Shown here: positions 1 to 5,569 of the stretch, piece by piece | Numbering within the stretch: the first letter of the stretch is position 1 | Layout of the letters: the number at the start of each line of letters is the position of its first letter | Assembly (NCBI GenBank): GCA_934149155.1 | Contig: CAKPDZ010000058.1 | Location: 1-8,305, forward strand | Length of the DNA stretch: 8,305 nt | Source of the DNA: an uncultured Clostridia bacterium | GTDB lineage: Bacteria; Bacillota; Clostridia; TANB77; CAG-508 | Direction of reading: 5' to 3' | The notes under the pieces: model-generated | The model's database searches: none | What the model was told of the DNA's origin: nothing | What the model saw: only the letters and a program-made list of their open reading frames with translations | Translations under genes and position numbers: made by a program

Positions 1-851
1 GACTCACACATACTTTCTGGAACAAAATCATCTTTGTCACCATGTATAAATAATATTGGTGTTTTACTATTTTTTACTTGTTCTAATGCAGAAGCTTTCT
101 TTATATTATAACCAGCCCTTACTTTAGCAACAACTTGGAACATATTTAAAACTGGAAATGAAGGTAATCCAAACCTTGCTTTTGCTTCTGATGCAAAAAT
201 ATCCCAAACTGAAGTATAACCACTATCTGCTATAATTGCCTTTACATTTGCAGGTAGTTCATCTCCAGATGCCATTAATACAGTTGCAGCCCCCATTGAT
301 GAACCATGTAATATAATTTTAGCATTAGAATTTTCTGCTATAATCAAATTAATCCAACATTTTAAATCATCTTTATCAAGCCAGCCCATCCCTACAAATT
401 CGCCATCACTATCCGCACAAGCTCTCATGCTTGGAATTAACACATTGTATCCTTTTTCTGAAAAATGTTCTCCTATTGTTAATACTGATTTAGGCTCTGC
501 TCTATACCCATGCAAAACAATTGCCCAATTTTCACTATTTTCGTCTGTTAGATATTCAGTTCCTCTTAAAGTAACTCCATCATCAGCTTTTATTTCAACT
601 TTTTTATTTACAATATTAGACGCCCAATTTTGAGCAGATTCACTCGCAGACTTTCGATTATCTTCTATCAGTTGCTCATCTTCACTTAATACTTCTATTT
701 TAGACTCCTCTTTTATTTCTCTGTTTCCACCATCACCACTTCTTGCAATGGCATAATTAACAAAATAGTTTCCTATTCCCACTGTTAATAACACTCCTAT
801 TAATATAATTGCAACTATTATTATTGCCAATACTTTCTTTATTCTATTCAT
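1..851 (-). CDS. Membrane-anchored alpha/beta hydrolase, C-terminus beyond window
   Basis: The visible 283 residues begin with a short basic stretch (MNRIKK) and one hydrophobic segment at about residues 7-27, with no lipobox. This suggests a signal anchor holding an extracellular hydrolase domain. The domain shows the oxyanion-side motif HGYR (114-117), a nucleophile elbow GSSMG (183-187, Ser185 as nucleophile) and a GDKDDFVP segment (271-278) that normally carries the catalytic Asp. The catalytic His would lie past the left edge. The GMGW motif (154-157) and overall order resemble the YqkD-like serine hydrolase group (established family knowledge); the substrate is unknown. The start at 851 is supported by GGAGG (861-865) nine bases upstream, but that site sits inside a hairpin stem. 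It lies 62 bases downstream of the flippase-like gene on the same strand, so co-transcription is likely. The fold is a confident call; the exact reaction is not. Confidence 0.9.
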   Translation of the reverse strand, partial: MNRIKKVLAIIIVAIILIGVLLTVGIGNYFVNYAIARSGDGGNREIKEESKIEVLSEDEQLIEDNRKSASESAQNWASNIVNKKVEIKADDGVTLRGTEYLTDENSENWAIVLHGYRAEPKSVLTIGEHFSEKGYNVLIPSMRACADSDGEFVGMGWLDKDDLKCWINLIIAENSNAKIILHGSSMGAATVLMASGDELPANVKAIIADSGYTSVWDIFASEAKARFGLPSFPVLNMFQVVAKVRAGYNIKKASALEQVKNSKTPILFIHGDKDDFVPESMCE

Positions 852-852
852 A

Positions 853-900
853 TTAAATTTCCTCCGCTTTATTTATATCATAAAAGCAGAGGAAATTTAA
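853..900 (-). promoter_or_regulatory. Hairpin sequestering the hydrolase ribosome binding site
   Basis: Two 18-base arms (853-870 and 883-900) are complementary around a 12-base loop. The one non-Watson-Crick position (865/888) becomes a G-U wobble in minus-strand RNA, so the stem is fully paired. It contains the whole GGAGG site and ends one base before the hydrolase ATG. No U tract follows, so it does not look like a normal intrinsic terminator for the upstream gene. Translational control or a stability element is the better inference. The repeat is seen directly; its role is inferred. Confidence 0.72.
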
Positions 901-913
901 CTAAACTGACTCT

Positions 914-1936
914 TTATTCCAATTGTTTTATATCATCTTTAGATGCTAACTGATTTATTATAGTTACTATTCCACATACTATATTAAGCAAATAGAAGTT
1001 AATTCCTCTATTTAATAGAACTGCACTCTTAATCATATTTTGTGGATAGATATTTCTAAATATTTCGATAAATGCTCCTTCTGTAACTCCAACTGCTCCT
1101 GGAGATGGTATTCCAGAAACTGTTCCATATAATACTGCTTGCATTGTTACTATTTCTAGTACATTATGATCTGCAAATCCTAATGCTCTATATGTACAAT
1201 ATGTAACACTGTAATATGATATATATTGTACTAATGTTGTAAGTATTGTTCTAAAAATTAATCTTTTATTATTTTTTATATAATCTGCACTGTTTTGATA
1301 TTTTGCTAGTGTCTCTTCAAGCTTTTTCTTTTTCTCTTCTATATTTCTTATTCTGAATAGTTTTAATACTTTTATTGCAAAATTTATTAATGCTCTTGAT
1401 AACTTTTTAGAAAATATTCCTACTAGCAATAATGTTAAAGCCGTTAAATTTAACAATATTCCTATTGTAAATAAAATTATTAATGTCTTATTCATATATT
1501 GATAATTTATCATTACACTAAACAATGCTAAGCCAATTGTTATAATCTGCATACTTGTCAAATTTATCAATAGTGCTAATGTCGAATTTGCAATAGATAT
1601 ATGATTTTTATGCATATAATAAATCTGCATTGGTTGACCTCCACTTGCAGCTGGTGTAATTGCACTAAAGAAGAATCCTATTAATGCATATTTTATATTA
1701 TGAGCAAATGTTGATTTTTCGCCTAATGCTTTTAATGTTCTTGATATATTCACTGATTCACATATAACATAAATTGCTACACACATTATTCCCAATAATA
1801 CAAATTCTATTTTTGCTGATTTTATAATATCAAATACTTCTAATAAATTCTGGTCTTTTAATAATACATATAATGTTAATACTATTAATAATATAAACAC
1901 AAAAAAATTCATTACTAATTTTGTTTGCTTTTTCAT
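914..1936 (-). CDS. Flippase-like polytopic membrane protein (lysyl-PG synthase TM-domain family)
   Basis: This is a 340-residue integral membrane protein with hydrophobic segments at about residues 9-26, 43-60, 82-98, 115-142, 150-174, 225-248, 262-280 and 305-328. Family hallmarks of PF03706 (the transmembrane half of MprF, also in YbhN/AglD-like proteins) are visible: TPAASGGQPMQIYYM (94-108) and GIPSPGAVGVTEGAF (275-289). The soluble aminoacyl-transferase domain of full MprF is absent, so this is not a lysyl-phosphatidylglycerol synthase; a role in lipid or lipid-linked substrate translocation is inferred from the family. A charged cytoplasmic loop (KKKKLEE) lies near 201-209. I chose the start at 1936 over an in-frame ATG at 2002. 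The 1936 start has AAGGAG (1943-1948) six bases upstream, and the extra 22 residues are polar, unlike the family, and overlap a predicted promoter. The hydrolase follows on the same strand. Confidence 0.88.
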   Translation of the reverse strand: MKKQTKLVMNFFVFILLIVLTLYVLLKDQNLLEVFDIIKSAKIEFVLLGIMCVAIYVICESVNISRTLKALGEKSTFAHNIKYALIGFFFSAITPAASGGQPMQIYYMHKNHISIANSTLALLINLTSMQIITIGLALFSVMINYQYMNKTLIILFTIGILLNLTALTLLLVGIFSKKLSRALINFAIKVLKLFRIRNIEEKKKKLEETLAKYQNSADYIKNNKRLIFRTILTTLVQYISYYSVTYCTYRALGFADHNVLEIVTMQAVLYGTVSGIPSPGAVGVTEGAFIEIFRNIYPQNMIKSAVLLNRGINFYLLNIVCGIVTIINQLASKDDIKQLE

Positions 1937-1942
1937 ATTTTT

Positions 1943-1948
1943 CTCCTT
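1943..1948 (-). promoter_or_regulatory. Ribosome binding site deciding the flippase-like start
   Basis: AAGGAG lies six bases before the ATG at 1936. The upstream in-frame ATG at 2002 has no comparable site. Confidence 0.85.
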
Positions 1949-1959
1949 CTTTTCATACC

Positions 1960-1988
1960 ATTCTACCACATCTTCCCAAGAAGTACAA
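1960..1988 (-). promoter_or_regulatory. Predicted extended -10 promoter for the flippase-like gene
   Basis: Reading the minus strand, TAGAAT (1965-1960) is preceded by TGG, giving an extended -10. A weak TTGTAC lies 17 bases further upstream (1988-1983). The expected transcript start is near 1953, leaving a short leader before the ATG at 1936. It is divergent from the strong plus-strand promoter at 2026-2054. Confidence 0.5.
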
Positions 1989-2025
1989 TATGCCAAAAAC
2001 ATCTTAATAAAATTTTAAACTTTTA

Positions 2026-2054
2026 TTGACTTGAATTTAATATACTTGTATAAT
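2026..2054 (+). promoter_or_regulatory. Near-consensus sigma-A promoter
   Basis: TTGACT (2026-2031) and a perfect TATAAT (2049-2054) are separated by exactly 17 bases. The predicted transcript start is near 2061, about 27 bases before the ATG at 2088. This rules out the in-frame ATG at 2031, which lies inside the promoter. Confidence 0.85.
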
Positions 2055-2074
2055 ATTTTTATACAAATTGAAAG

Positions 2075-2082
2075 AAAGGTGA
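2075..2082 (+). promoter_or_regulatory. Ribosome binding site deciding the start at 2088
   Basis: AAAGGTGA lies five bases before the ATG at 2088 and is a good match to the 16S rRNA tail. The upstream ATG has none. Confidence 0.8.
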
Positions 2083-2087
2083 TACTA

Positions 2088-3443
2088 ATGAGTTTAATAG
2101 ATAGAATTTTAAATAAAGAAGAAAAGAAAAAAGAAATAAAATTACAACAAGGGGTCAACACTGTACAAACAGTTATAGAAGAAAGTGATTCTCAAAAAGA
2201 AGCTTCTGAAAAAGCTGTAACTACAGCTATTGAAGAAATTCAAACACATCCTGAAATGCCAGTAGGAGAATTTATGAAAAGACTTCAAAAAAATACCGAC
2301 TTAACTGATGCTGATTTAGTGAGAATTATCAAACAATTGCCTGATGTAAAATCAGAAGAAGCCACTGTTGCAGCAGTAAAAGCTACTGATTTATCTTCAC
2401 CAAAAATAGCAGAAATTATAGAAGATGCCCCTATTAGCCCTAATGTTGCTCAAAAAATTGCTGAACAAATTCCTGATGAAGATATTCAAAAAAAACAACA
2501 AGAAAAAATTGATAAAGAATTAGAAGAACAAAAAATTCAAAAAGCTTTAGCAGAAGAAAAAAGAATTGTTGATACATTATCTAGTTTTTATGCACATTGT
2601 GAAAATATGGAAGACAACTATTTGGTTTCAGAAGTTCAACAATTAGGAATTACTCCTGAAACTCTTACTCCAAATATCAAAGATAAGCTTCTAGGTCTAA
2701 TATCAAGACGAACTGCTTTAGATTGCATGAAATTTGGTGGACCTAAAATAGCAACACTCTCTAAGATTATGTCACTTAATAATGATTTGATAGATGACAT
2801 GTTCGCTGAAAATTTACCACAATTAGCTAAAGAAGAATATGAAATTCTAAAAACTGATTTTGATAGACGAGAAAAAAAATATCACAAATATGATGAAAAC
2901 CAAGAAAAATTTGTACAAGAACAATTATTAAGTTACATTGCTAAAAGATCTGCACAAACTTTTGACCAAGTAGGTGACTTTAGTCTTCCAAAAAGTAAAC
3001 GTTTTTCTAATTTATCTGCAGAAGATAGAAAATTTTTCATAGATAGAGTCAATGACTTCTTACCTGGTTCACTTGATGAAACTAGCAAAGATATTCTTAT
3101 AAAACAACTAAATGGTGAAAATTTAAAATTTCAAACTCTAAACAGCAAATTAGGAAAAATGGATGGAAAAACCAAAAGCATTGCTATGCAAAAAATATCT
3201 GCTGTTATCGACTCAACTTTAGATAATTCAAAATCTCCAGCTGAAGAAAAAATTGATGAAGATTTAGACTATATAAAATCAACTATAAAACAACTTCCTA
3301 TATCTCAACAATTAGTCGTAACTAAAGCTATTCGTAATGCATTAAATAATCAAAAATCTCTTAAACTAAAATTTAAAAACGATGATTCAATACATTCTGT
3401 TCCAACAGATTCTGATGAACAAGATCAAGATATAGAATTGTAA
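2088..3443 (+). CDS. Unrecognised charged, helical 451-residue protein with short internal repeats
   Basis: I do not recognise this family. The protein has no signal peptide and no membrane segment, so it is probably cytoplasmic. It is rich in Glu, Lys, Gln and Asp. Visible regions: a basic and acidic N-terminus (1-50); a repeat-like helical part (60-133); a strongly charged, probably coiled-coil stretch (132-162, with KKQQEKIDKELEEQK); a central helical domain (165-375); and an acidic C-terminal tail (432-451). A motif of the form I-[KE]-x-[LA]-P followed by a Ser/Lys-rich helix occurs near 81, 111 and 400, reminiscent of short alpha-solenoid repeats, but this is inference. There are no catalytic motifs I can name. 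It is a single-gene unit with its own strong promoter and terminator, divergent from the flippase-like gene and convergent with the acetyltransferases. It could be a scaffold or regulatory protein; I cannot decide. Confidence 0.82.
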   Translation: MSLIDRILNKEEKKKEIKLQQGVNTVQTVIEESDSQKEASEKAVTTAIEEIQTHPEMPVGEFMKRLQKNTDLTDADLVRIIKQLPDVKSEEATVAAVKATDLSSPKIAEIIEDAPISPNVAQKIAEQIPDEDIQKKQQEKIDKELEEQKIQKALAEEKRIVDTLSSFYAHCENMEDNYLVSEVQQLGITPETLTPNIKDKLLGLISRRTALDCMKFGGPKIATLSKIMSLNNDLIDDMFAENLPQLAKEEYEILKTDFDRREKKYHKYDENQEKFVQEQLLSYIAKRSAQTFDQVGDFSLPKSKRFSNLSAEDRKFFIDRVNDFLPGSLDETSKDILIKQLNGENLKFQTLNSKLGKMDGKTKSIAMQKISAVIDSTLDNSKSPAEEKIDEDLDYIKSTIKQLPISQQLVVTKAIRNALNNQKSLKLKFKNDDSIHSVPTDSDEQDQDIEL

Positions 3444-3446
3444 ATT

Positions 3447-3480
3447 TAGAGCACCGCATTACCGGTGCTCTATGTTTTTT
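3447..3480 (+). terminator. Intrinsic terminator of the unknown plus-strand gene
   Basis: A perfect 10-bp stem (3447-3456 with 3463-3472, core AGAGCACCG) closes a six-base loop and is followed by TGTTTTTT. It begins four bases after the stop codon. On the minus strand the same hairpin lacks a U tract, so it would be at most a weak stop for the convergent acetyltransferase transcript. Confidence 0.93.
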
Positions 3481-3483
3481 AAT

Positions 3484-3512
3484 AAAAATTATATACTCAA
3501 CTATATATTTTT
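3484..3512 (-). terminator. Possible A/U-only terminator of the acetyltransferase pair
   Basis: In minus-strand RNA, AAAAATATATA and TATATAATTTTT pair with one bulge around GTTGAG, ending in a run of five U. The hairpin overlaps the stop codon of the last acetyltransferase. The stem has no G-C pairs, so its strength is doubtful. Confidence 0.3.
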
Positions 3513-4061
3513 ATTTCTTATACAATTTTTTTTAAATTCTTCATTTAAAATGTCCATTTCTATTGAATCATAATATTTTCCATTTACAAATTTACACTTT
3601 CTTCTCCTTCCATATTCCTTAAATCCACATTTTTTATAACATTTTAAAGCTCTTTCATTAAATTCCATTAAATCTAACTTTATATTTTTCAAATTCAAAT
3701 ATTTAAAACCATATTCTAATATTAACTGTACAGCTTCTGTTCCATATCCTTTGCTTCTAAAATCTTTATTTCCTATAAATATTCCAAGTGTAGCACATCT
3801 ATTAATGTGATCAATACTCTCTAATGAAACTGTTCCTATCATTTCATTATCTTCTATTGTTACAATTACAAAACTCGCTTCTGGAGAACTATTTTTCTCT
3901 AAATAGTTTTTTTCCCCATCTAATGTTGTGAGTATTCCACTTCTTCCTAAATAATCTGTCGTTTCAAAATCATTTAACCATTCTGAAAATTTTTCTACAT
4001 CTTCACTATTTCTTGGAGATAAGTATATTCTATCTCCTACTATTTTTTTAAAATATTTCAT
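3501..4061 (-). CDS. GNAT N-acetyltransferase, RimJ/RimL-like (Acetyltransf_3 type)
   Basis: This 186-residue cytoplasmic protein should transfer an acetyl group from acetyl-CoA to an amine. The acetyl-CoA pyrophosphate-binding motif RSKGYG (102-107) precedes a helix, and NERALKCYKKCGF (135-147) is the usual C-terminal GNAT signature of this subgroup. The N-terminus, with GDRIYLSPRNSEDVEKFSEWL, matches the RimJ/RimL and SpeG-like layout, where targets include ribosomal protein N-termini, polyamines and antibiotics; the actual substrate cannot be told. The length is normal. The start at 4061 has a modest upstream site (GAAGTGA) and fits the family N-terminus. It lies 35 bases after the stop of the upstream acetyltransferase with no promoter visible between them, so the two are probably co-transcribed. 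The Lys/Asn-rich tail (176-186) is variable in the family. Confidence 0.92.
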   Translation of the reverse strand: MKYFKKIVGDRIYLSPRNSEDVEKFSEWLNDFETTDYLGRSGILTTLDGEKNYLEKNSSPEASFVIVTIEDNEMIGTVSLESIDHINRCATLGIFIGNKDFRSKGYGTEAVQLILEYGFKYLNLKNIKLDLMEFNERALKCYKKCGFKEYGRRRKCKFVNGKYYDSIEMDILNEEFKKNCIRNKNI

Positions 4062-4096
4062 ATATTATCACTTCTTTCTATAAAATATCACTCTTG

Positions 4097-4612
4097 TTAT
4101 TTTTGTAAATTATATACATATCCTACTTTTTTATATTCTTTATTTCCTCTTACACATGAAGATTCGCCACAATAACTACCATCCATCTTTTCATAAAAAT
4201 TTCTAGCTTTATAATTATCTTTAAAACACCATATTATCATCTTTTTTAAGTTTTTATTCTTAAATTCATTCATTACATATTTTACAAGTTTACTACCAAT
4301 TCCTTTTCTTTTTTCTTCAGTCTTTACATATAAAGCACATAATTCACAGTCAACCTCTGGATATTCTTTTATATATTTATTTACTTCGCAGTATTTACAA
4401 AACCCTACAATTTTATTATTTTGTTCTGCTACTATAAACCCATTTTCTTTATAGTTTTTTAACATTTTCTGATATTTTTCATCTATACTTAAATTTTCTA
4501 GGTAATCGTCTTCAACAATTCCTTTATAAGCTGTTTGCCACCCATTAACTACTATTTCTGCTACATCTCTTAAGTCTTCAACTTTTACTTTTCTAATTAC
4601 TAAATTATCCAT
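4097..4612 (-). CDS. GNAT N-acetyltransferase (Acetyltransf_1 type)
   Basis: This 171-residue cytoplasmic acetyltransferase is only distantly related to its neighbour. The N-terminal strand and helix IRKVKVEDLRDVAEIV (6-21) and the segment GWQTAYKGIV (24-33) are common in Firmicutes GNATs of unknown substrate. ALYVKTEEKRKGIG (93-106) forms the core strand and CoA-binding loop, with Lys where the family usually has Arg or Gln at the first position of the loop motif. NYKARNFYEKM (133-143) is the typical C-terminal element. Cysteines are frequent (seven), including CKYC (72-75) and CELC (89-92). I chose the start at 4612 because AAAGGGG (4619-4625) is six bases upstream and the domain begins there. 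The open frame continues upstream to an ATG at 4696, but the added 28 residues fall in the structured leader. The promoter is at 4777-4805. Confidence 0.9.
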   Translation of the reverse strand: MDNLVIRKVKVEDLRDVAEIVVNGWQTAYKGIVEDDYLENLSIDEKYQKMLKNYKENGFIVAEQNNKIVGFCKYCEVNKYIKEYPEVDCELCALYVKTEEKRKGIGSKLVKYVMNEFKNKNLKKMIIWCFKDNYKARNFYEKMDGSYCGESSCVRGNKEYKKVGYVYNLQK

Positions 4613-4618
4613 TTTGTT

Positions 4619-4625
4619 CCCCTTT
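4619..4625 (-). promoter_or_regulatory. Ribosome binding site deciding the upstream acetyltransferase start
   Basis: AAAGGGG lies six bases before the ATG at 4612. The more upstream in-frame ATG at 4696 has only a distant AGAGG. Confidence 0.8.
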
Positions 4626-4632
4626 CTATACC

Positions 4633-4681
4633 AAAAAGCCTCACAAAGAAATCTTGTGCTTAAGACTCCTTTGTAAGACTT
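4633..4681 (-). promoter_or_regulatory. Candidate attenuator hairpin in the acetyltransferase leader
   Basis: In minus-strand RNA, AAGUCUUACAAAG (4681-4669) pairs along 13 positions, two of them G-U, with CUUUGUGAGGCUU (4648-4636). The loop is 20 bases. The stem runs into five U (4637-4633), about 20 bases before the acetyltransferase ATG. The loop contains a second copy of AGUCUUA that could pair with the same UGAGGCU, allowing an alternative fold. The pairing is visible; attenuator function is inferred. Confidence 0.5.
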
Positions 4682-4703
4682 ATAAAATCTATACATCGTG
4701 TAA

Positions 4704-4724
4704 ATAACCTCTTATTCTGGTTAT
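4704..4724 (-). repeat. Short inverted repeat in the acetyltransferase leader
   Basis: ATAACC and GGTTAT are perfect 6-base arms separated by nine bases, within the predicted leader RNA. It could be a small stem or a protein-binding site, and could also be chance. Confidence 0.35.
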
Positions 4725-4776
4725 CCTATATCGCTCGAAATACTTTTTCTTAGATATACTCTTAAATATGTCCTTA

Positions 4777-4805
4777 ATTTTAGCATAATAATAGTGATTT
4801 GTCAA
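4777..4805 (-). promoter_or_regulatory. Consensus promoter for the acetyltransferase pair
   Basis: Reading the minus strand, a perfect TTGACA (4805-4800) and TAAAAT (4782-4777) are separated by exactly 17 bases, with TGC before the -10 (extended -10). It lies just after the stop of the phosphatase gene. The predicted transcript start near 4770 gives a leader of about 158 bases before the ATG at 4612. No terminator is visible between the phosphatase stop and this promoter, so read-through is possible. Confidence 0.83.
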
Positions 4806-4819
4806 TTTTTTTAATCTAA

Positions 4820-5449
4820 TTAGTCTATTTGTTCCAAATCAATTAGCTTGTTTTTTCTAAAAGTCAACTTTAACAAACATGGTGATTTTATATTTAATAT
4901 TGTATTTTCATTATAGATAAGTTTAACATTTTCATTTACAGTACACCAATTTAATAAAAAGAACTTTATTGAACCTCCATGACTAATTACTGCAATTCTT
5001 TGTCCTTCATATTCTTTGAGTATTTTATAAAAAAATTCATTCATCCTTTCTCTAGTTTGTTCTGCACTTTCTCCATCTGATGTCCTAAATGTTCTATTTA
5101 ATAATTGCTCTTGTGAAGGATCTCTTGTACTTTTGTCTTTCATAAACTCTCCTAGTTCTTTTAAATTTCCTAGTTTTCTCTCATTTAGGTTATCATCTAA
5201 ATTGATTGGTAAGTTATTTGCATTTGCAATATATTTTGCAGTTGCTTTTGCTCTAGTATAACTGCTTGACCATATAATATCTAAATTTTTCAGTTCTTCA
5301 TTTCCGCTTAACTTTTTTGCTTGTTCTTCTCCTTCTACTGATAATATTTCTTTCTCATTAATTATTTGTGAATCTTCACTTGTATTCCTAATACCATTCT
5401 CATCAATAGTTTCAGCATGTCTAATCAAATATATTATTGTATCTTTCAT
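4820..5449 (-). CDS. Histidine phosphatase family protein (phosphoglycerate-mutase-like)
   Basis: This 209-residue cytoplasmic protein of the histidine phosphatase superfamily forms a phospho-histidine intermediate. The expected residues are all present: LIRHAET with Arg10 and the nucleophile His11, Arg66 in SSSYTRAKATA (61-71), Glu90 in NERKLG (89-94) as the likely acid, and His157 in SHGGSI (156-161). The length and layout suit a broad-specificity phosphatase or a GpmB/CobC-like enzyme rather than the longer glycolytic dPGM. Candidate substrates include small phosphorylated metabolites, but none can be assigned from the sequence or the neighbours. The start at 5449 puts RHAE at the usual distance from the N-terminus and has AAGGAG (5460-5465) ten bases upstream. 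It lies between the secA terminator and the acetyltransferase promoter, so it is probably its own unit with leaky read-through downstream. Confidence 0.92.
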   Translation of the reverse strand: MKDTIIYLIRHAETIDENGIRNTSEDSQIINEKEILSVEGEEQAKKLSGNEELKNLDIIWSSSYTRAKATAKYIANANNLPINLDDNLNERKLGNLKELGEFMKDKSTRDPSQEQLLNRTFRTSDGESAEQTRERMNEFFYKILKEYEGQRIAVISHGGSIKFFLLNWCTVNENVKLIYNENTILNIKSPCLLKLTFRKNKLIDLEQID

Positions 5450-5483
5450 TTATTTAGGTCTCCTTCTTTATAGTTTTACATAT

Positions 5484-5512
5484 AAATTATGATTAAATAT
5501 TCATTCTCTCAA
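5484..5512 (-). promoter_or_regulatory. Weak candidate promoter for the phosphatase gene
   Basis: On the minus strand, TTGAGA (5512-5507) is followed after 17 bases by TAATTT (5489-5484), or after 15 bases by the better -10 CATAAT (5491-5486). Neither combination is ideal. Its position just after the secA terminator supports a promoter here. Confidence 0.3.
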
Positions 5513-5526
5513 TCATTATTTATATG

Positions 5527-5560
5527 AAAAAACTGACATCTTTTATAATGTCAGTCTTTT
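5527..5560 (-). terminator. Intrinsic terminator of secA
   Basis: In minus-strand RNA, ACUGACAU (5555-5548) pairs perfectly with AUGUCAGU (5539-5532) around an eight-base loop. A run of U (5532-5527) follows. Flanking A and U bases can extend the stem. It lies about 10 bases after the secA stop. On the plus strand only four T follow, but there is no plus-strand gene to end here. Confidence 0.92.
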
Positions 5561-5569
5561 GGGCTATTA

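Noticed and set aside
427..633. Plus-strand open frame of 68 codons
   Set aside because: It lies opposite the hydrolase, which has clear motifs on the minus strand, and has no ribosome binding site or recognisable domain.
853..900. Terminator of the flippase-like gene
   Set aside because: The stem is followed by AATATG rather than a U tract, and it contains the ribosome binding site of the next gene.
914..2002. MprF lysyl-phosphatidylglycerol synthase
   Set aside because: Only the transmembrane half of the family is present; the C-terminal aminoacyl-transferase domain is missing.
4685..4725. Resemblance of the leader (AGAGGTTATTTACAC) to a preQ1-I riboswitch
   Set aside because: The complementary CCUC and the A-rich tail required for that fold are not present at the right places.
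4722..4787. 21-codon minus-strand frame overlapping the acetyltransferase promoter
   Set aside because: Its ATG lies upstream of the predicted transcript start, within the extended -10 region, and has no ribosome binding site.
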